A stretch of 64,000 bases of DNA from Elizabethkingia sp. YR214 (GCF_003058195.1 NZ_QBUH01000005.1:62001-126000); one strand, 5' to 3'. Numbered from the stretch's first letter, positions 52,402-60,682 are shown. Notes: generated from the sequence alone by a model not told the origin. Numbers and translations: made by a program.

Positions 52402-52775
52402 GCCATTTAACAAAAATATGATGAAGTACATGTCAATACTCAAAATATTTGGCAGTCCTTTTTAGACAAACAAAATGATAATTATTTTTTTTGGTTAGAT
52501 ATTATTTCATTCTATTAAAACACACAAACAGCAGACAAAACGTAATTTTTTATCTCTGTATAGCGAGCAATTTCATTAATATTGAAATCCTGAAACAAAG
52601 CAACAACAAAATGGGCTAGAAAAAAAAGAAGTTAACCCCCATCATATACCCTGCAGCATATAACCTGTAATAATATTAAGAATTACACTTATTTAAGGAT
52701 AGCAGTTTTTTAAATTTAGATTGGCAATGCTTTTATCAATAATTCTAAAAAAACTGCCATTATAAATATTTCGAT

Positions 52776-54203
52776 TTAACTAAGAATATTCTTTAACCAT
52801 ACGTAAAAATCTTCATCGGACGGAATGTTAAGCTTCTTTCTTAACAAATGTTTTCTGTTTTGTACAGTTTTAGGAGATTTAAAGGTATAATCAGCTATTT
52901 CTTTTGTCTGAAAATTTAAATAAATATAGGCAAGTAAGCTAAGTTCACTTATTTGCAAATCCGGGTTACGCTCCAAAAGTTTAGGCTGAAAAGATGGATA
53001 ATATTCCTGAAAACGGGTATAAAAATTAGGATGATTATTTTTTGCCAGCTCTATAATATTATCAAACTCTTCATTCACTCTTTTTATAAGAACCTTATTC
53101 TCAGCATCTTTACTAGACAAAAACTTTTCCTTTAATATTATTTTTTTCTGATATTTTCTAATAATAACTTTTGCCATTAACAGTAATAAAACACAAATCC
53201 CTATGATATAATAGATCTTTTTATTCATTGCCTTTTTTTCTGTTTTCTTTTCTTCAAGTATATTTTCTATAGAAATAGTTATTACATCTTTTCCCTGTTT
53301 ATCAAGAAATTCTTTAATTTTATTATATTCTCTCGTTACAATAAGCTCCTGGTCGGAATCACCTGTCTTTTTATAAATTGAAATCATCTTCTGATAAATC
53401 ATCAGCTCATTCATAGGCATCTTTTCTTTTTTAGAGTACTCCAAAGCAATTTTAAAGTCATCAATTGCTTCCTCATACTTTTTTTGCTTAGCCAATGATT
53501 CTGCCCTAATATAATAGACATGCCCCCATACAAAATAATTATTTTCATATTTTGGAGTCTTCAGTATAGAAATAGAATTATTAACATAAACCCTTACAGA
53601 GTCCGGATTATATTCAATTTCATTATAGTACGTCGCAAGATTCACATTAGCCTCAAGTCCTTTTCTTAATGCGTAAGATTTATATAAATTTTGTAAGGCT
53701 TTTTTCTTATCGTTTTTAACATAACAAATGGCATTATTCCCATAAATACGGGATAATAATAATTTATAATCCCTTTCTGATACACCGGTTGCTTTTGTTG
53801 CATAATTTATAGCTTGTTCACCATACTTTACTGCATATTCGGAAAGTCCAATCATATTGTATAACTTACTATATTCAGTATATACTTGTCCATACATATA
53901 GTTATCATCTAATTCTTTTGCTTTTTTTTCTGCTATACTTAAACATTTTAGGCCGTCCTGATACTTTCCTCTTTCTCCTAAAACGGTTGCTATATTCCTG
54001 TATCCTAATATTTCACCTTTAAGATAATCCAGTTTTAATGATTTATCAATAAGACTTTTATTCCATAATATGATCTCATCCTTAGACATATTTTTATTAT
54101 ATCTGGTTGGATTGAGTAACAAAGTATCTATTTGACTGGCCGTATATTGAGAGAAACAATATAATGGAAGCGTAAAAAAAATAAAAAATATTTTAACTAC
54201 CAT
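52776..54203 (-). CDS. Membrane-bound TPR regulator with C-terminal LuxR-like HTH (cassette 2)
   Basis: A 475-aa paralogue of the protein at 9752-11332: signal segment, TPR-like repeats through residue ~290, transmembrane helix about 330-347 (YYIIGICVLLLLMAKVII), then an HTH (IYLNFQTKEIADYTFKSPKTVQNRKHLLRKKL). Shared C-terminal wording includes FQEYYP/FQELYP, PDLQISELSLLAYIYL and FYVWLKNIL. It is encoded upstream of the YVPP peptide and fimbrillin-like lipoprotein of cassette 2 and probably controls them. Confidence 0.75.
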   Translation of the reverse strand: MVVKIFFIFFTLPLYCFSQYTASQIDTLLLNPTRYNKNMSKDEIILWNKSLIDKSLKLDYLKGEILGYRNIATVLGERGKYQDGLKCLSIAEKKAKELDDNYMYGQVYTEYSKLYNMIGLSEYAVKYGEQAINYATKATGVSERDYKLLLSRIYGNNAICYVKNDKKKALQNLYKSYALRKGLEANVNLATYYNEIEYNPDSVRVYVNNSISILKTPKYENNYFVWGHVYYIRAESLAKQKKYEEAIDDFKIALEYSKKEKMPMNELMIYQKMISIYKKTGDSDQELIVTREYNKIKEFLDKQGKDVITISIENILEEKKTEKKAMNKKIYYIIGICVLLLLMAKVIIRKYQKKIILKEKFLSSKDAENKVLIKRVNEEFDNIIELAKNNHPNFYTRFQEYYPSFQPKLLERNPDLQISELSLLAYIYLNFQTKEIADYTFKSPKTVQNRKHLLRKKLNIPSDEDFYVWLKNILS

Positions 54204-55229
54204 AATAGTAAATTTAATTCAAATATAACAATTATAAAAACCTATACATAAATAATTAATAACAAAATAACCCAAATCATATTTATAACACATTAACAAA
54301 ACAAGTGATTATTAATTATAAACTCAGCGATACAGGTATTATTTTAAGTACATTAGAATTTCAACTTTACTTATTTAGTATAAAGCAGAAAAAAGTATTT
54401 CAAAAAAACTTATTGATATTGAAATTAAGTATGAATTATACTACAGAAAAGGGTAGCATAATTCTAAACACTGCTACCCAATATAACTACCTTAATAAAA
54501 GAAAGATAGTGATGTTTTTTATTTTCTTAATGATATTCTAATTACAAACTGGCTTTGTTTGCATTTACAATATATATTTACTTTAAAAAAGGAGTGGAAA
54601 TAAGTAAAAAAACTAGGTTCCACTCTCTACAAGTAATAAATGATTGTTTTTTTGGTACAATTCTATAATTGCAAGCAGTTCTTTTGTTATTTACAAAATG
54701 GATAGACGCGAATAAATATACCAGTACCTGTCAACTATTCTGATCAGAATTTATTACATCTTTTTAAAATTTAAATACCTGCCTCGGCTTTATGATCATA
54801 TTTTGGTTCTTTGTAAAGACTAAAATCTTTTCTTATTATAAATTTTTCCATTAAACTACTGCGTTCTTTATTGAACATCACAATTATTTTTTTTCAATTT
54901 CTAAAATTAAAGCGGAGAAGGTTTGCCAAATCCTATACTTTCGCTTCTCTTAAATTATGTTCCCACAAAGTAATACAAATGAAAAAGTAAACATAAAAAA
55001 AACAGATACCCATCACATACTCTAGAGGTAAAAACACTTATATACAGCTCATCTACTCCCGCATTCCAATATATTATAAAATCTTTTTTACAAAAGCTCA
55101 TGCATTCTGACAGAAAAAGTGAGATATTTTCCAAAGAAATATATCTATAATCTGATTATATCAGCCTGAAATAGCTGGCTAATAAGATATACTGAGGTGA
55201 TTTTAGTGAATCGCAAAGTTGAGAAGTAA
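54204..55229. other. Decayed AT-rich region with no convincing large gene
   Basis: About 1 kb of sequence with many stops in all frames. Visible elements are a hairpin with T run on the minus strand at 54587-54632 (GGAGTGGAA / TTCCACTC) and a 35-codon frame at 54771-54878. It continues into the integrase remnant at 55230-55443 and looks like eroded mobile DNA. Confidence 0.4.
54771..54878 (-). CDS. Possible small protein, 35 aa
   Basis: ATG at 54878, containing MEKFIIRKDFSLYKEPKYDH and ending KAEAGI. It is followed within 140 nt by a terminator-like hairpin (54587-54632). The highly charged, stop-free frame looks more protein-like than its surroundings, but there is no homologue known to me and no clear promoter. 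It may equally be a gene remnant. Confidence 0.22.
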   Translation of the reverse strand: MFNKERSSLMEKFIIRKDFSLYKEPKYDHKAEAGI

Positions 55230-55443
55230 TATATTCTTATTGAGCCTTAGCCTACATAAATTTGTTATTTCCTTACCAACTTCTCCATTCTAACATTATA
55301 ATTCTGAAAGATTGGAATATAGTTGTTTTCTACTTAGCTCAGAAATATCACCATTCAAGGTAATTCTCATACAAATAAGCACTTCTCTCAGTGCATTGAT
55401 TTTAACTTTTTGAGATAAAAAATAGATTGAACGTCTTATCCAT
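55230..55443 (-). pseudogene. Remnant of a tyrosine recombinase (integrase), N-terminal part
   Basis: From the ATG at 55443 the minus strand reads MDKTFNLFFISKS, then after a frameshift KINALREVLICMRITLNGD followed by ISELSRKQ, then stops. This is the pattern of the N-terminal arm-binding domain of Bacteroidota mobile-element integrases (T F.LlF.lkksK ... iy.RIt.nG...E.StkR). The catalytic domain is missing. It lies about 220 nt from the 3' end of a tRNA-Asp gene and points away from it, the usual place for an island integrase. Confidence 0.5.
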
Positions 55444-55660
55444 TTTTGTGCTGTTTTTAAAAAATTTTAAACATAAACTCATTAAAAACATTCCATAGGA
55501 TGTTCAATTAATTTCTGAACAAGTCTGCAAATAGGCTTTTCTTACCTTTCAGTAAGCTTTCACTTCCCTTTTTATAGATCACTTTCAGATTGTGGTTTTT
55601 AGCTACTTTTGAAACTGGTATAAAATAAAAAAGGTCTACAGAATATCTGTAAACCTTTTG

Positions 55661-55734
55661 CGATCCGGACGGGACTCGAACCCGCGACCTCCGCCGTGAC
55701 AGGGCGGCATTCTAACCAGCTGAACTACCGGATC
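55661..55734 (-). tRNA. tRNA-Asp (GTC), copy 4 in transcription order
   Basis: A 74-nt cloverleaf: 7-bp acceptor GATCCGG/CCGGATC, anticodon stem CCGCC/GGCGG with loop CTGTCAC (anticodon GTC), and T-loop GGTTCGAACC. Discriminator G; CCA is not encoded. It is the last of four tandem copies. The integrase remnant lies on its 3' side. Confidence 0.95.
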
Positions 55735-55765
55735 AATTTTTTAAGGAAATTGATAAAAACCTCTG

Positions 55766-55839
55766 CGATCCGGACGGGACTCGAACCCGCGACCTCCGCC
55801 GTGACAGGGCGGCATTCTAACCAGCTGAACTACCGGATC
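55766..55839 (-). tRNA. tRNA-Asp (GTC), copy 3
   Basis: Identical over 74 nt to the other three copies, 31 nt from its neighbour on each side. The spacer is the same as in the next unit, so the repeat unit is 105 nt. Confidence 0.95.
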
Positions 55840-55870
55840 AATTTTTTAAGGAAATTGATAAAAACCTCTG

Positions 55871-55944
55871 CGATCCGGACGGGACTCGAACCCGCGACCT
55901 CCGCCGTGACAGGGCGGCATTCTAACCAGCTGAACTACCGGATC
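55871..55944 (-). tRNA. tRNA-Asp (GTC), copy 2
   Basis: Identical 74-nt gene. The spacer to copy 1 is 30 nt, one A shorter than the other two, the only length difference in the array. Confidence 0.95.
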
Positions 55945-55974
55945 AATTTTTTAAGGAAATTGATAAAACCTCTG

Positions 55975-56048
55975 CGATCCGGACGGGACTCGAACCCGCG
56001 ACCTCCGCCGTGACAGGGCGGCATTCTAACCAGCTGAACTACCGGATC
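55975..56048 (-). tRNA. tRNA-Asp (GTC), copy 1 (promoter-proximal)
   Basis: Identical 74-nt gene, the first one transcribed. The promoter at 56094-56124 lies about 45-75 nt upstream. All four copies are likely made as one precursor and processed. Confidence 0.95.
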
Positions 56049-56077
56049 AATCGACAATATTTAAAAACGTATGCTCT

Positions 56078-56124
56078 TCGATTATTGTGGTTGCAAAAAT
56101 ACAACAATAATCGATACTAACAAA
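56078..56124 (-). promoter_or_regulatory. tRNA-Asp array promoter with 11-bp inverted repeat around the -7 box
   Basis: On the minus strand -33 TTTG (56124-56121), 19 nt, then -7 TATTTTTG (56101-56094), a near-ideal Bacteroidota promoter. A perfect inverted repeat, TCGATTATTGT (56078-56088) and ACAATAATCGA (56104-56114), straddles the -7 box. Confidence 0.75.
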
Positions 56125-56138
56125 TATTTTTCAAAAAA

Positions 56139-56164
56139 AACGCTCTCCCAGTCGGGAAAGCGTT
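56139..56164 (-). terminator. trxA terminator
   Basis: On the minus strand AACGCTTTCCC pairs with GGGAGAGCGTT and is followed by a T run, about 20 nt after the trxA stop. Confidence 0.8.
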
Positions 56165-56185
56165 CATTATCAGTTATACTTTTTT

Positions 56186-56500
56186 CTATAAGTGAGCAGA
56201 AAGCTTCTGCGCAATAACCTCTTTTGGGGATACACCAACCAATTTGTCCACTACTTCTCCGTTCTTGAAGATTAAAACTGTAGGAATATTTCTAATCCCA
56301 AACTCCATAGAGATTTGTTGATTGTTGTCTACATCTACTTTTCCTACAACCGCTTTTCCTTCAAAATCGGTAGCAATTTCCTCAATAATTGGACCCAACA
56401 TTCTGCACGGACCACACCAAGTTGCCCAAAAGTCAACTAATACCGGTTTATCCGAATTGATAATTTCGCTAAATGTTGAATCAGTGATTTCTAATGCCAT
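56186..56500 (-). CDS. trxA: Thioredoxin
   Basis: A 104-aa protein of classical thioredoxin length with the active site WCGPC (Cys29, Cys32), the preceding FWATW, the cis-Pro loop RNIPTVLIF and the GVSPKEVI C terminus. It reduces cytosolic protein disulfides, using thioredoxin reductase. It is a stand-alone gene with its own terminator. Confidence 0.95.
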   Translation of the reverse strand: MALEITDSTFSEIINSDKPVLVDFWATWCGPCRMLGPIIEEIATDFEGKAVVGKVDVDNNQQISMEFGIRNIPTVLIFKNGEVVDKLVGVSPKEVIAQKLSAHL

Positions 56501-56568
56501 AATTCTTATTATTTCAGTTTAATTTAAGTCTACAAATTTACACAATTTATTATACCTGAATGTCTATA

Positions 56569-57732
56569 TCAAACATTCATTTTTTCGATAGTCCCTTCCT
56601 TAATCTCTTCCAGTGCTTTAGCTAAAGCATCTATGTCGGATTTTGAAGTCATATGACTAAAGGAAAGACGAAGCGGAGTACCGTTATCCATTTGCTCGTC
56701 TGTAAGTATCGACATCATTACCATAGAAGGCTTAGCTGCTCCGGAACTGCATGCACTCCCCTGAGATACTGCAATTCCTTTCATATCCAACTGTAAGCCG
56801 ATAAGCGGGTTCTTAAATGGTAAAAGTACGCTTAATAAAGTGTAAAGACTGGAGCCTCTTTCTGCACTATGTCCGTTGAATAATACTCCTGGTATCTTTT
56901 CTGTTAATTTTTCTATTGTATAAGCCTTAATATCCTCCATATGGTTAGCATATTCATCCATATGCTCTACCGCAATATCCAAAGCCTTACCTAATCCTAC
57001 AATACCTGTTACGTTTTCGGTACCGGCACGAAGGCTTCTTTCCTGAGATCCGCCTACAATAATCCCTTTAAGTCCGGAAGATTTTCTTACGAAAGCAAAT
57101 CCGGCTCCTTTTGGACCATGAAATTTGTGAGCACTGCATGACGCGAAGTCAACCATAATTTTAGAGAAATCTAAAGGCATATGCGCAACAGTTTGTACCG
57201 TATCTGAATGGTATAAAGCATCATATTGCTTGCAAAGTGCAGCAACTTTCTCTATATCCAACAAGTTTCCGATTTCGTTATTAGCATGCATCAGCGATAC
57301 CAATGTTTTCTTCTCAGAATTCTGAAGAAGGCTTTCAAGCTTTGCAAGATCGAAATCACCTTTACTGTTTGGGCGAAGATAAACTAACTCTACACCTCTC
57401 ATTTTCTTCATTTCAAGGCATGCTTCTGCAACACATTTATGCTCCATAGGAGAAGTAATAATGCGTTGTACTCCCAGGTTATCTACACTTGATCTTATGA
57501 TCATATTATTAGACTCAGTACCACAGGAAGTAAAAATAATCTCAGCAGGTGTTACATTAAGGTAAGCCGCAACTTTACGTCTATTCTCCTCAATTATAGC
57601 TTTTGCTTCCTGCCCTATACTATATGTGGAAGATGGATTCCCATACTGGGTTTTCATCACATCTACCATTGCATCAATTACCTCTTCCAAAAGGGGTGTT
57701 GTCGCTGCATTATCAAGATAAACTCTATCCAT
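56569..57732 (-). CDS. Cysteine desulfurase (NifS/IscS-type, class V aminotransferase)
   Basis: A 387-aa PLP enzyme. YLDNAATTP opens the chain, HANNEIG and SDTVQT line the cofactor pocket, Lys203 in SCSAHKFHGPKG binds PLP, and the catalytic Cys lies in GSACSSGAAKPS near residue 330. It removes sulfur from cysteine as persulfide for Fe-S clusters or tRNA thiolation. No iscU or suf genes are adjacent, so a specific pathway is not assigned. Confidence 0.88.
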   Translation of the reverse strand: MDRVYLDNAATTPLLEEVIDAMVDVMKTQYGNPSSTYSIGQEAKAIIEENRRKVAAYLNVTPAEIIFTSCGTESNNMIIRSSVDNLGVQRIITSPMEHKCVAEACLEMKKMRGVELVYLRPNSKGDFDLAKLESLLQNSEKKTLVSLMHANNEIGNLLDIEKVAALCKQYDALYHSDTVQTVAHMPLDFSKIMVDFASCSAHKFHGPKGAGFAFVRKSSGLKGIIVGGSQERSLRAGTENVTGIVGLGKALDIAVEHMDEYANHMEDIKAYTIEKLTEKIPGVLFNGHSAERGSSLYTLLSVLLPFKNPLIGLQLDMKGIAVSQGSACSSGAAKPSMVMMSILTDEQMDNGTPLRLSFSHMTSKSDIDALAKALEEIKEGTIEKMNV

Positions 57733-57848
57733 TTTAGATCTCTCGTTGTTATTATGTTTTTACATTATCATTTTATACTATTGCAAGGAGAAACATAAAA
57801 ACATACATTAATATTCCCCTTCGAGTGCCTTGTATTCAAATATTAAAA

Positions 57849-58433
57849 TTAGTGAAAAAATTTGAAATACCCTTCATCTGCCCACTCCAGCATTGGCTTA
57901 TCTCCGGAGGTATCTCCGAAGGCTATGGTCTTGTCGAACCTTGTTAAATCTATCGTTCTTTTGATTCGAGTGACCTTTTCGGGCCCATTACAATTTCTGG
58001 TTGCAAAATCTCCTGCAAATTTACCATTTACAAATTTAGCTTCTGTAGAAATATATCCAAAATTAAAATGCTCAGCAAATGGCTTTACCCAGATATCCAA
58101 AGATGCGGTTACCAGATAGGCCGTTGCATTCTTATCTATATTTTTAAAGAAATCCAGTGCATTTTCTCTCATAATGCTGTTTTTGTATTCTTTAAAAAAG
58201 TTCTGAGCCAGTTCCTCCAGCTTCTTTTGCTTCTCATCTTTTAATATAGAAGTAATAAAGCTTTTTTTCACCTTCTCTGTATTCGCCAGTTTCAGCTTCA
58301 TCATTAGAAACAACGGAACATGTCTCATAAACTGAAAATAATAACGTCCCGGGTTATAAAACCTAAGAAACAGAAACATTGTGTCTTTAGTCGTTATCGT
58401 TCCGTCAAAATCAAAACAGTACAATTTTTTCAT
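57849..58433 (-). CDS. HAD-IB family phosphatase paired with a UbiA prenyltransferase
   Basis: About 194 aa from the ATG at 58433 (MKKLYCFDFDGTITTKD), chosen over one two codons upstream. HAD motifs: I FDFDGT (nucleophile Asp), II LVTASLDIWV, III K in GPEKVTRIKR, IV FGDTSGDKPML. It is a SerB-like phosphatase. It follows the UbiA-type gene by 25 nt. The two activities are found as partners or fusions in decaprenyl-phosphoribose-type pathways, so it may dephosphorylate that product (inference). Confidence 0.8.
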   Translation of the reverse strand: MKKLYCFDFDGTITTKDTMFLFLRFYNPGRYYFQFMRHVPLFLMMKLKLANTEKVKKSFITSILKDEKQKKLEELAQNFFKEYKNSIMRENALDFFKNIDKNATAYLVTASLDIWVKPFAEHFNFGYISTEAKFVNGKFAGDFATRNCNGPEKVTRIKRTIDLTRFDKTIAFGDTSGDKPMLEWADEGYFKFFH

Positions 58434-58458
58434 TTGCAAAGTGTTTTAATGATGTATT

Positions 58459-59343
58459 TTATTTTTTGAAATATATCTGTAATAAAAATGCTATAAGCCA
58501 TAGCAGCATTGTAGCTTGTATATAGTGATCTTTATAAATAATCTTTGTCGGTGATTCTGTTTTATTATACACCAAGGTCTGCTGCAAATAGCGTAAAAAA
58601 GCAAAAACAACAAAAATTACAGTATAAAAAACCCTCGGGTGAAATTTCTGCTGTACCTCTGGTGAGAGTGTAAACATCAGATAACATACAATCGCCAATG
58701 CACAACTAATAGATAAAGCAATATCGGCAAACTGAACATTATAACCATCCAGGGCTTTTCTGGTTTTACCATTAATCTGTGCATTGATGAGCTCGCCTCT
58801 TCTTTTTCCTATTGCCAATACTAATGCCAGAATAAAAGTAAGTAGTATTGCCCACTGGGAAACCACAATCCCGGTAATATAACCACCTGCTAAAACTCTG
58901 AGTACAAAACCTGTAGCAATAATACAAATATCTACAATAGCAACATGCTTTAATTTAAAGGTATAGAGAATATTAATAACAAAGTAAGAGATAATGACTG
59001 TAGCAAATTCCTGTATTTCCAGTCCCTGATTTTGCATATACAAGGTAAAAGCTACCGCTAGTACGAGCAATAAAACAAATATACCAATAGCTGTCTTCTT
59101 TCCTATAGCACCACTGGCCAATGGTCTGTTTCGCTTTTCAGGATGCCGCTTATCCAGTTCTATATCCATATAATCATTTAGAATATAGATACAGCTGGCT
59201 GTAAGAGAGAACACTATAAAGGCGATACAGCTCTTAGAAAAAAGATCTGTATCCATTATTTTTCCGGAAAAAAATACAGGTAAGAACACAAATAAATTCT
59301 TCACCCATTGCTCAACTCGTAAAAGTTTTAAATACTTCTTCAT
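58459..59343 (-). CDS. UbiA-family prenyltransferase, decaprenyl-phosphate phosphoribosyltransferase-like
   Basis: A 294-aa protein with about eight or nine transmembrane helices. The first Asp motif NDYMDIELDKRHPEKRNRPLASG (near 57-79) binds the prenyl diphosphate Mg; a second region near 190 (GKRRGELI) is typical of the DPPR synthase-like branch rather than of quinone-forming UbiA or MenA. It probably transfers phosphoribose or a related group to a polyprenyl phosphate. Paired with the HAD phosphatase. Confidence 0.75.
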   Translation of the reverse strand: MKKYLKLLRVEQWVKNLFVFLPVFFSGKIMDTDLFSKSCIAFIVFSLTASCIYILNDYMDIELDKRHPEKRNRPLASGAIGKKTAIGIFVLLLVLAVAFTLYMQNQGLEIQEFATVIISYFVINILYTFKLKHVAIVDICIIATGFVLRVLAGGYITGIVVSQWAILLTFILALVLAIGKRRGELINAQINGKTRKALDGYNVQFADIALSISCALAIVCYLMFTLSPEVQQKFHPRVFYTVIFVVFAFLRYLQQTLVYNKTESPTKIIYKDHYIQATMLLWLIAFLLQIYFKK

Positions 59344-59390
59344 TTATAATATACTGATGCAAAAGTAACAATTATAATAATCATAAAGAA

Positions 59391-59420
59391 AAACCACTGC
59401 CTGGGCAGTGGTTTTTTTAT
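59391..59420. terminator. Terminator after the OmpA-like gene
   Basis: AAACCACTGCC / GGCAGTGGTTT with a 2-nt loop and A/T flanks, functional in both directions. It lies 22 nt past the stop codon at 59442. Confidence 0.85.
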
Positions 59421-59441
59421 ATCGAAGCTAAAAAGACTTAA

Positions 59442-60134
59442 TTATCTACCTTGTTTAGCGTCTTGAATCATTTTATCATTTGCGGTAATTGCAAACTCTA
59501 CTCTTCTGTTCTGAGCTCTTCCTGCATCAGTATCATTAGTAGCGATAGGCTCTGCTTTACCCATACCTTTTGCTACAAAACGATCTCTTGAAAGACCATT
59601 CGCAACGAAATAGCTGATCACAGAGTTAGCTCTTCTTTCAGATAATCCAAGGTTGTAAGAATCTGTACCCTTAGCATCTGTATGTCCGTAAACATTGATA
59701 TTGGTATCCGGGTTGTTTTTGAAAACAGGGATTAACTTATCTAAGTTAGCTTTAGCTGTCGGCGTAAGTGTTGCAGAGTCGAAATTGAAGTTAATTGTAT
59801 TTTCGTTAAGGATAACTTTAATACCTTCTCCTACTCTTTCTACTTCAGCACCTGGTAAAGCCTGGTTGATTTCTCTAGCCTGCTTATCCATTTTGTTACC
59901 GATAACACCACCGGCAACACCACCAAGAATACCACCTAATACGGCACCGATAGCACCATTACCACCACGACCGATGTTGTTTCCTAAGATACCCCCTAGT
60001 ACAGCACCACCAGCAGTACCGATAGCTGCACCTTTCTGTGTGTTGTTAGCATTTTGTACAGCTTCACAGCTAGTTAGTAATAAACTTCCTGACAGGAATA
60101 AAGCTGCTACGCTTGATTTATTTAAATATTTCAT
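59442..60134 (-). CDS. OmpA-family lipoprotein with glycine-zipper region
   Basis: A 230-aa lipoprotein (LLLTSC lipobox, Cys about 23). A Gly-rich zipper at about 33-85 (GAAIGTAGGAVLGGILG, GAVLGGILGGVAGGVIG) is followed by an OmpA-like peptidoglycan-binding domain: INFNFDSATLTPTAKANLDKL, YGHTDAKGTDSYNLGLSERRANSV and QNRRVEFAI. It ties the outer membrane to the wall. The lipocalin-like lipoprotein gene lies 22 nt upstream and is likely co-transcribed. Confidence 0.88.
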   Translation of the reverse strand: MKYLNKSSVAALFLSGSLLLTSCEAVQNANNTQKGAAIGTAGGAVLGGILGNNIGRGGNGAIGAVLGGILGGVAGGVIGNKMDKQAREINQALPGAEVERVGEGIKVILNENTINFNFDSATLTPTAKANLDKLIPVFKNNPDTNINVYGHTDAKGTDSYNLGLSERRANSVISYFVANGLSRDRFVAKGMGKAEPIATNDTDAGRAQNRRVEFAITANDKMIQDAKQGR

Positions 60135-60156
60135 TTTTTTTTAATTTTAAAGTAGA

Positions 60157-60627
60157 TTAGTTAATTTTCTGGAAATGGTATACAACGTTTACCGGTGTGG
60201 AAGAATCTCCAACAGTTTGTACCAATTCAAATGAATCAGGTGACTGATTTTGTAACTGAAGGAAGTAACCTGCTGTTACAGTTTTTGCTTTAGTTCCGTT
60301 TGGAATTTTCTTGAAAGAGAACTGTCTGTCAGTAGTTACATTAAATTTAAACTGAGTATTTACACCTGGACAAGCTGCTTCCGAAATAGAATAAGATCCT
60401 GTATTATTGTTCGGAACCAATTTCCATTGGCTGCCAACGAAACAATTAATATCAACTCCCTCATCGAAAGGTTTAATCTTATAGTTTTTATCATAATCTA
60501 CATTAGTAATCTGCCAGGTACCTTTTAAACTATAATTGTCATTACGTGCACTCTGTGCCTGATTTGCTGTTGAACAGGAAACGGCTACCATAGAGCCAAA
60601 CAATCCCGTAAGTAATAGATTTTTCAT
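60157..60627 (-). CDS. Lipocalin-like lipoprotein
   Basis: About 156 aa from the ATG at 60627 (MKNLLLTGLFGSMVAVSC); an upstream in-frame start at 60693 would bury the signal. Lipobox AVSC. The mature part, with LKGTWQITNVDY near its start and an 8-stranded beta pattern, fits the lipocalin-like family of Bacteroidota periplasmic proteins. A ligand is not known. Confidence 0.72.
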   Translation of the reverse strand: MKNLLLTGLFGSMVAVSCSTANQAQSARNDNYSLKGTWQITNVDYDKNYKIKPFDEGVDINCFVGSQWKLVPNNNTGSYSISEAACPGVNTQFKFNVTTDRQFSFKKIPNGTKAKTVTAGYFLQLQNQSPDSFELVQTVGDSSTPVNVVYHFQKIN

Positions 60628-60682
60628 AAATTGTTTATTTAATATAAAGGTAATAAAAAATTGTGCCAAAAATTTCGAAATC

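Larger units (their letters stand above)
55661..56048 (-). repeat. Tandem array of four identical tRNA-Asp units of about 105 nt
   Basis: Units of 105, 105 and 104 nt (gene plus spacer) repeat head to tail, with spacers of 31, 31 and 30 nt of the same AT-rich sequence. This implies recent tandem duplication or gene conversion. Confidence 0.9.

Noticed and set aside
52517-52646. Minus-strand 41-codon frame starting MMGVNFFFFLAHF
   Set aside because: No credible promoter or initiation region, AT-driven hydrophobic run, and no counterpart in cassette 1.
54305-54541. 78-codon open frame on the plus strand
   Set aside because: Composition is that of translated AT-rich noise, no start signal, no homology features, and it lies in an eroded region.
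55696-56013. 105-codon repetitive frame on the plus strand with GLEPATSA repeats
   Set aside because: It is the antisense translation of the tandem tRNA-Asp genes and spacers; the repeats come from the tRNA array.
55661-56048. Regular repeats and spacers suggesting a CRISPR array
   Set aside because: The repeats are 74-nt tRNA genes with full cloverleafs, and the spacers are almost identical, unlike CRISPR spacers.
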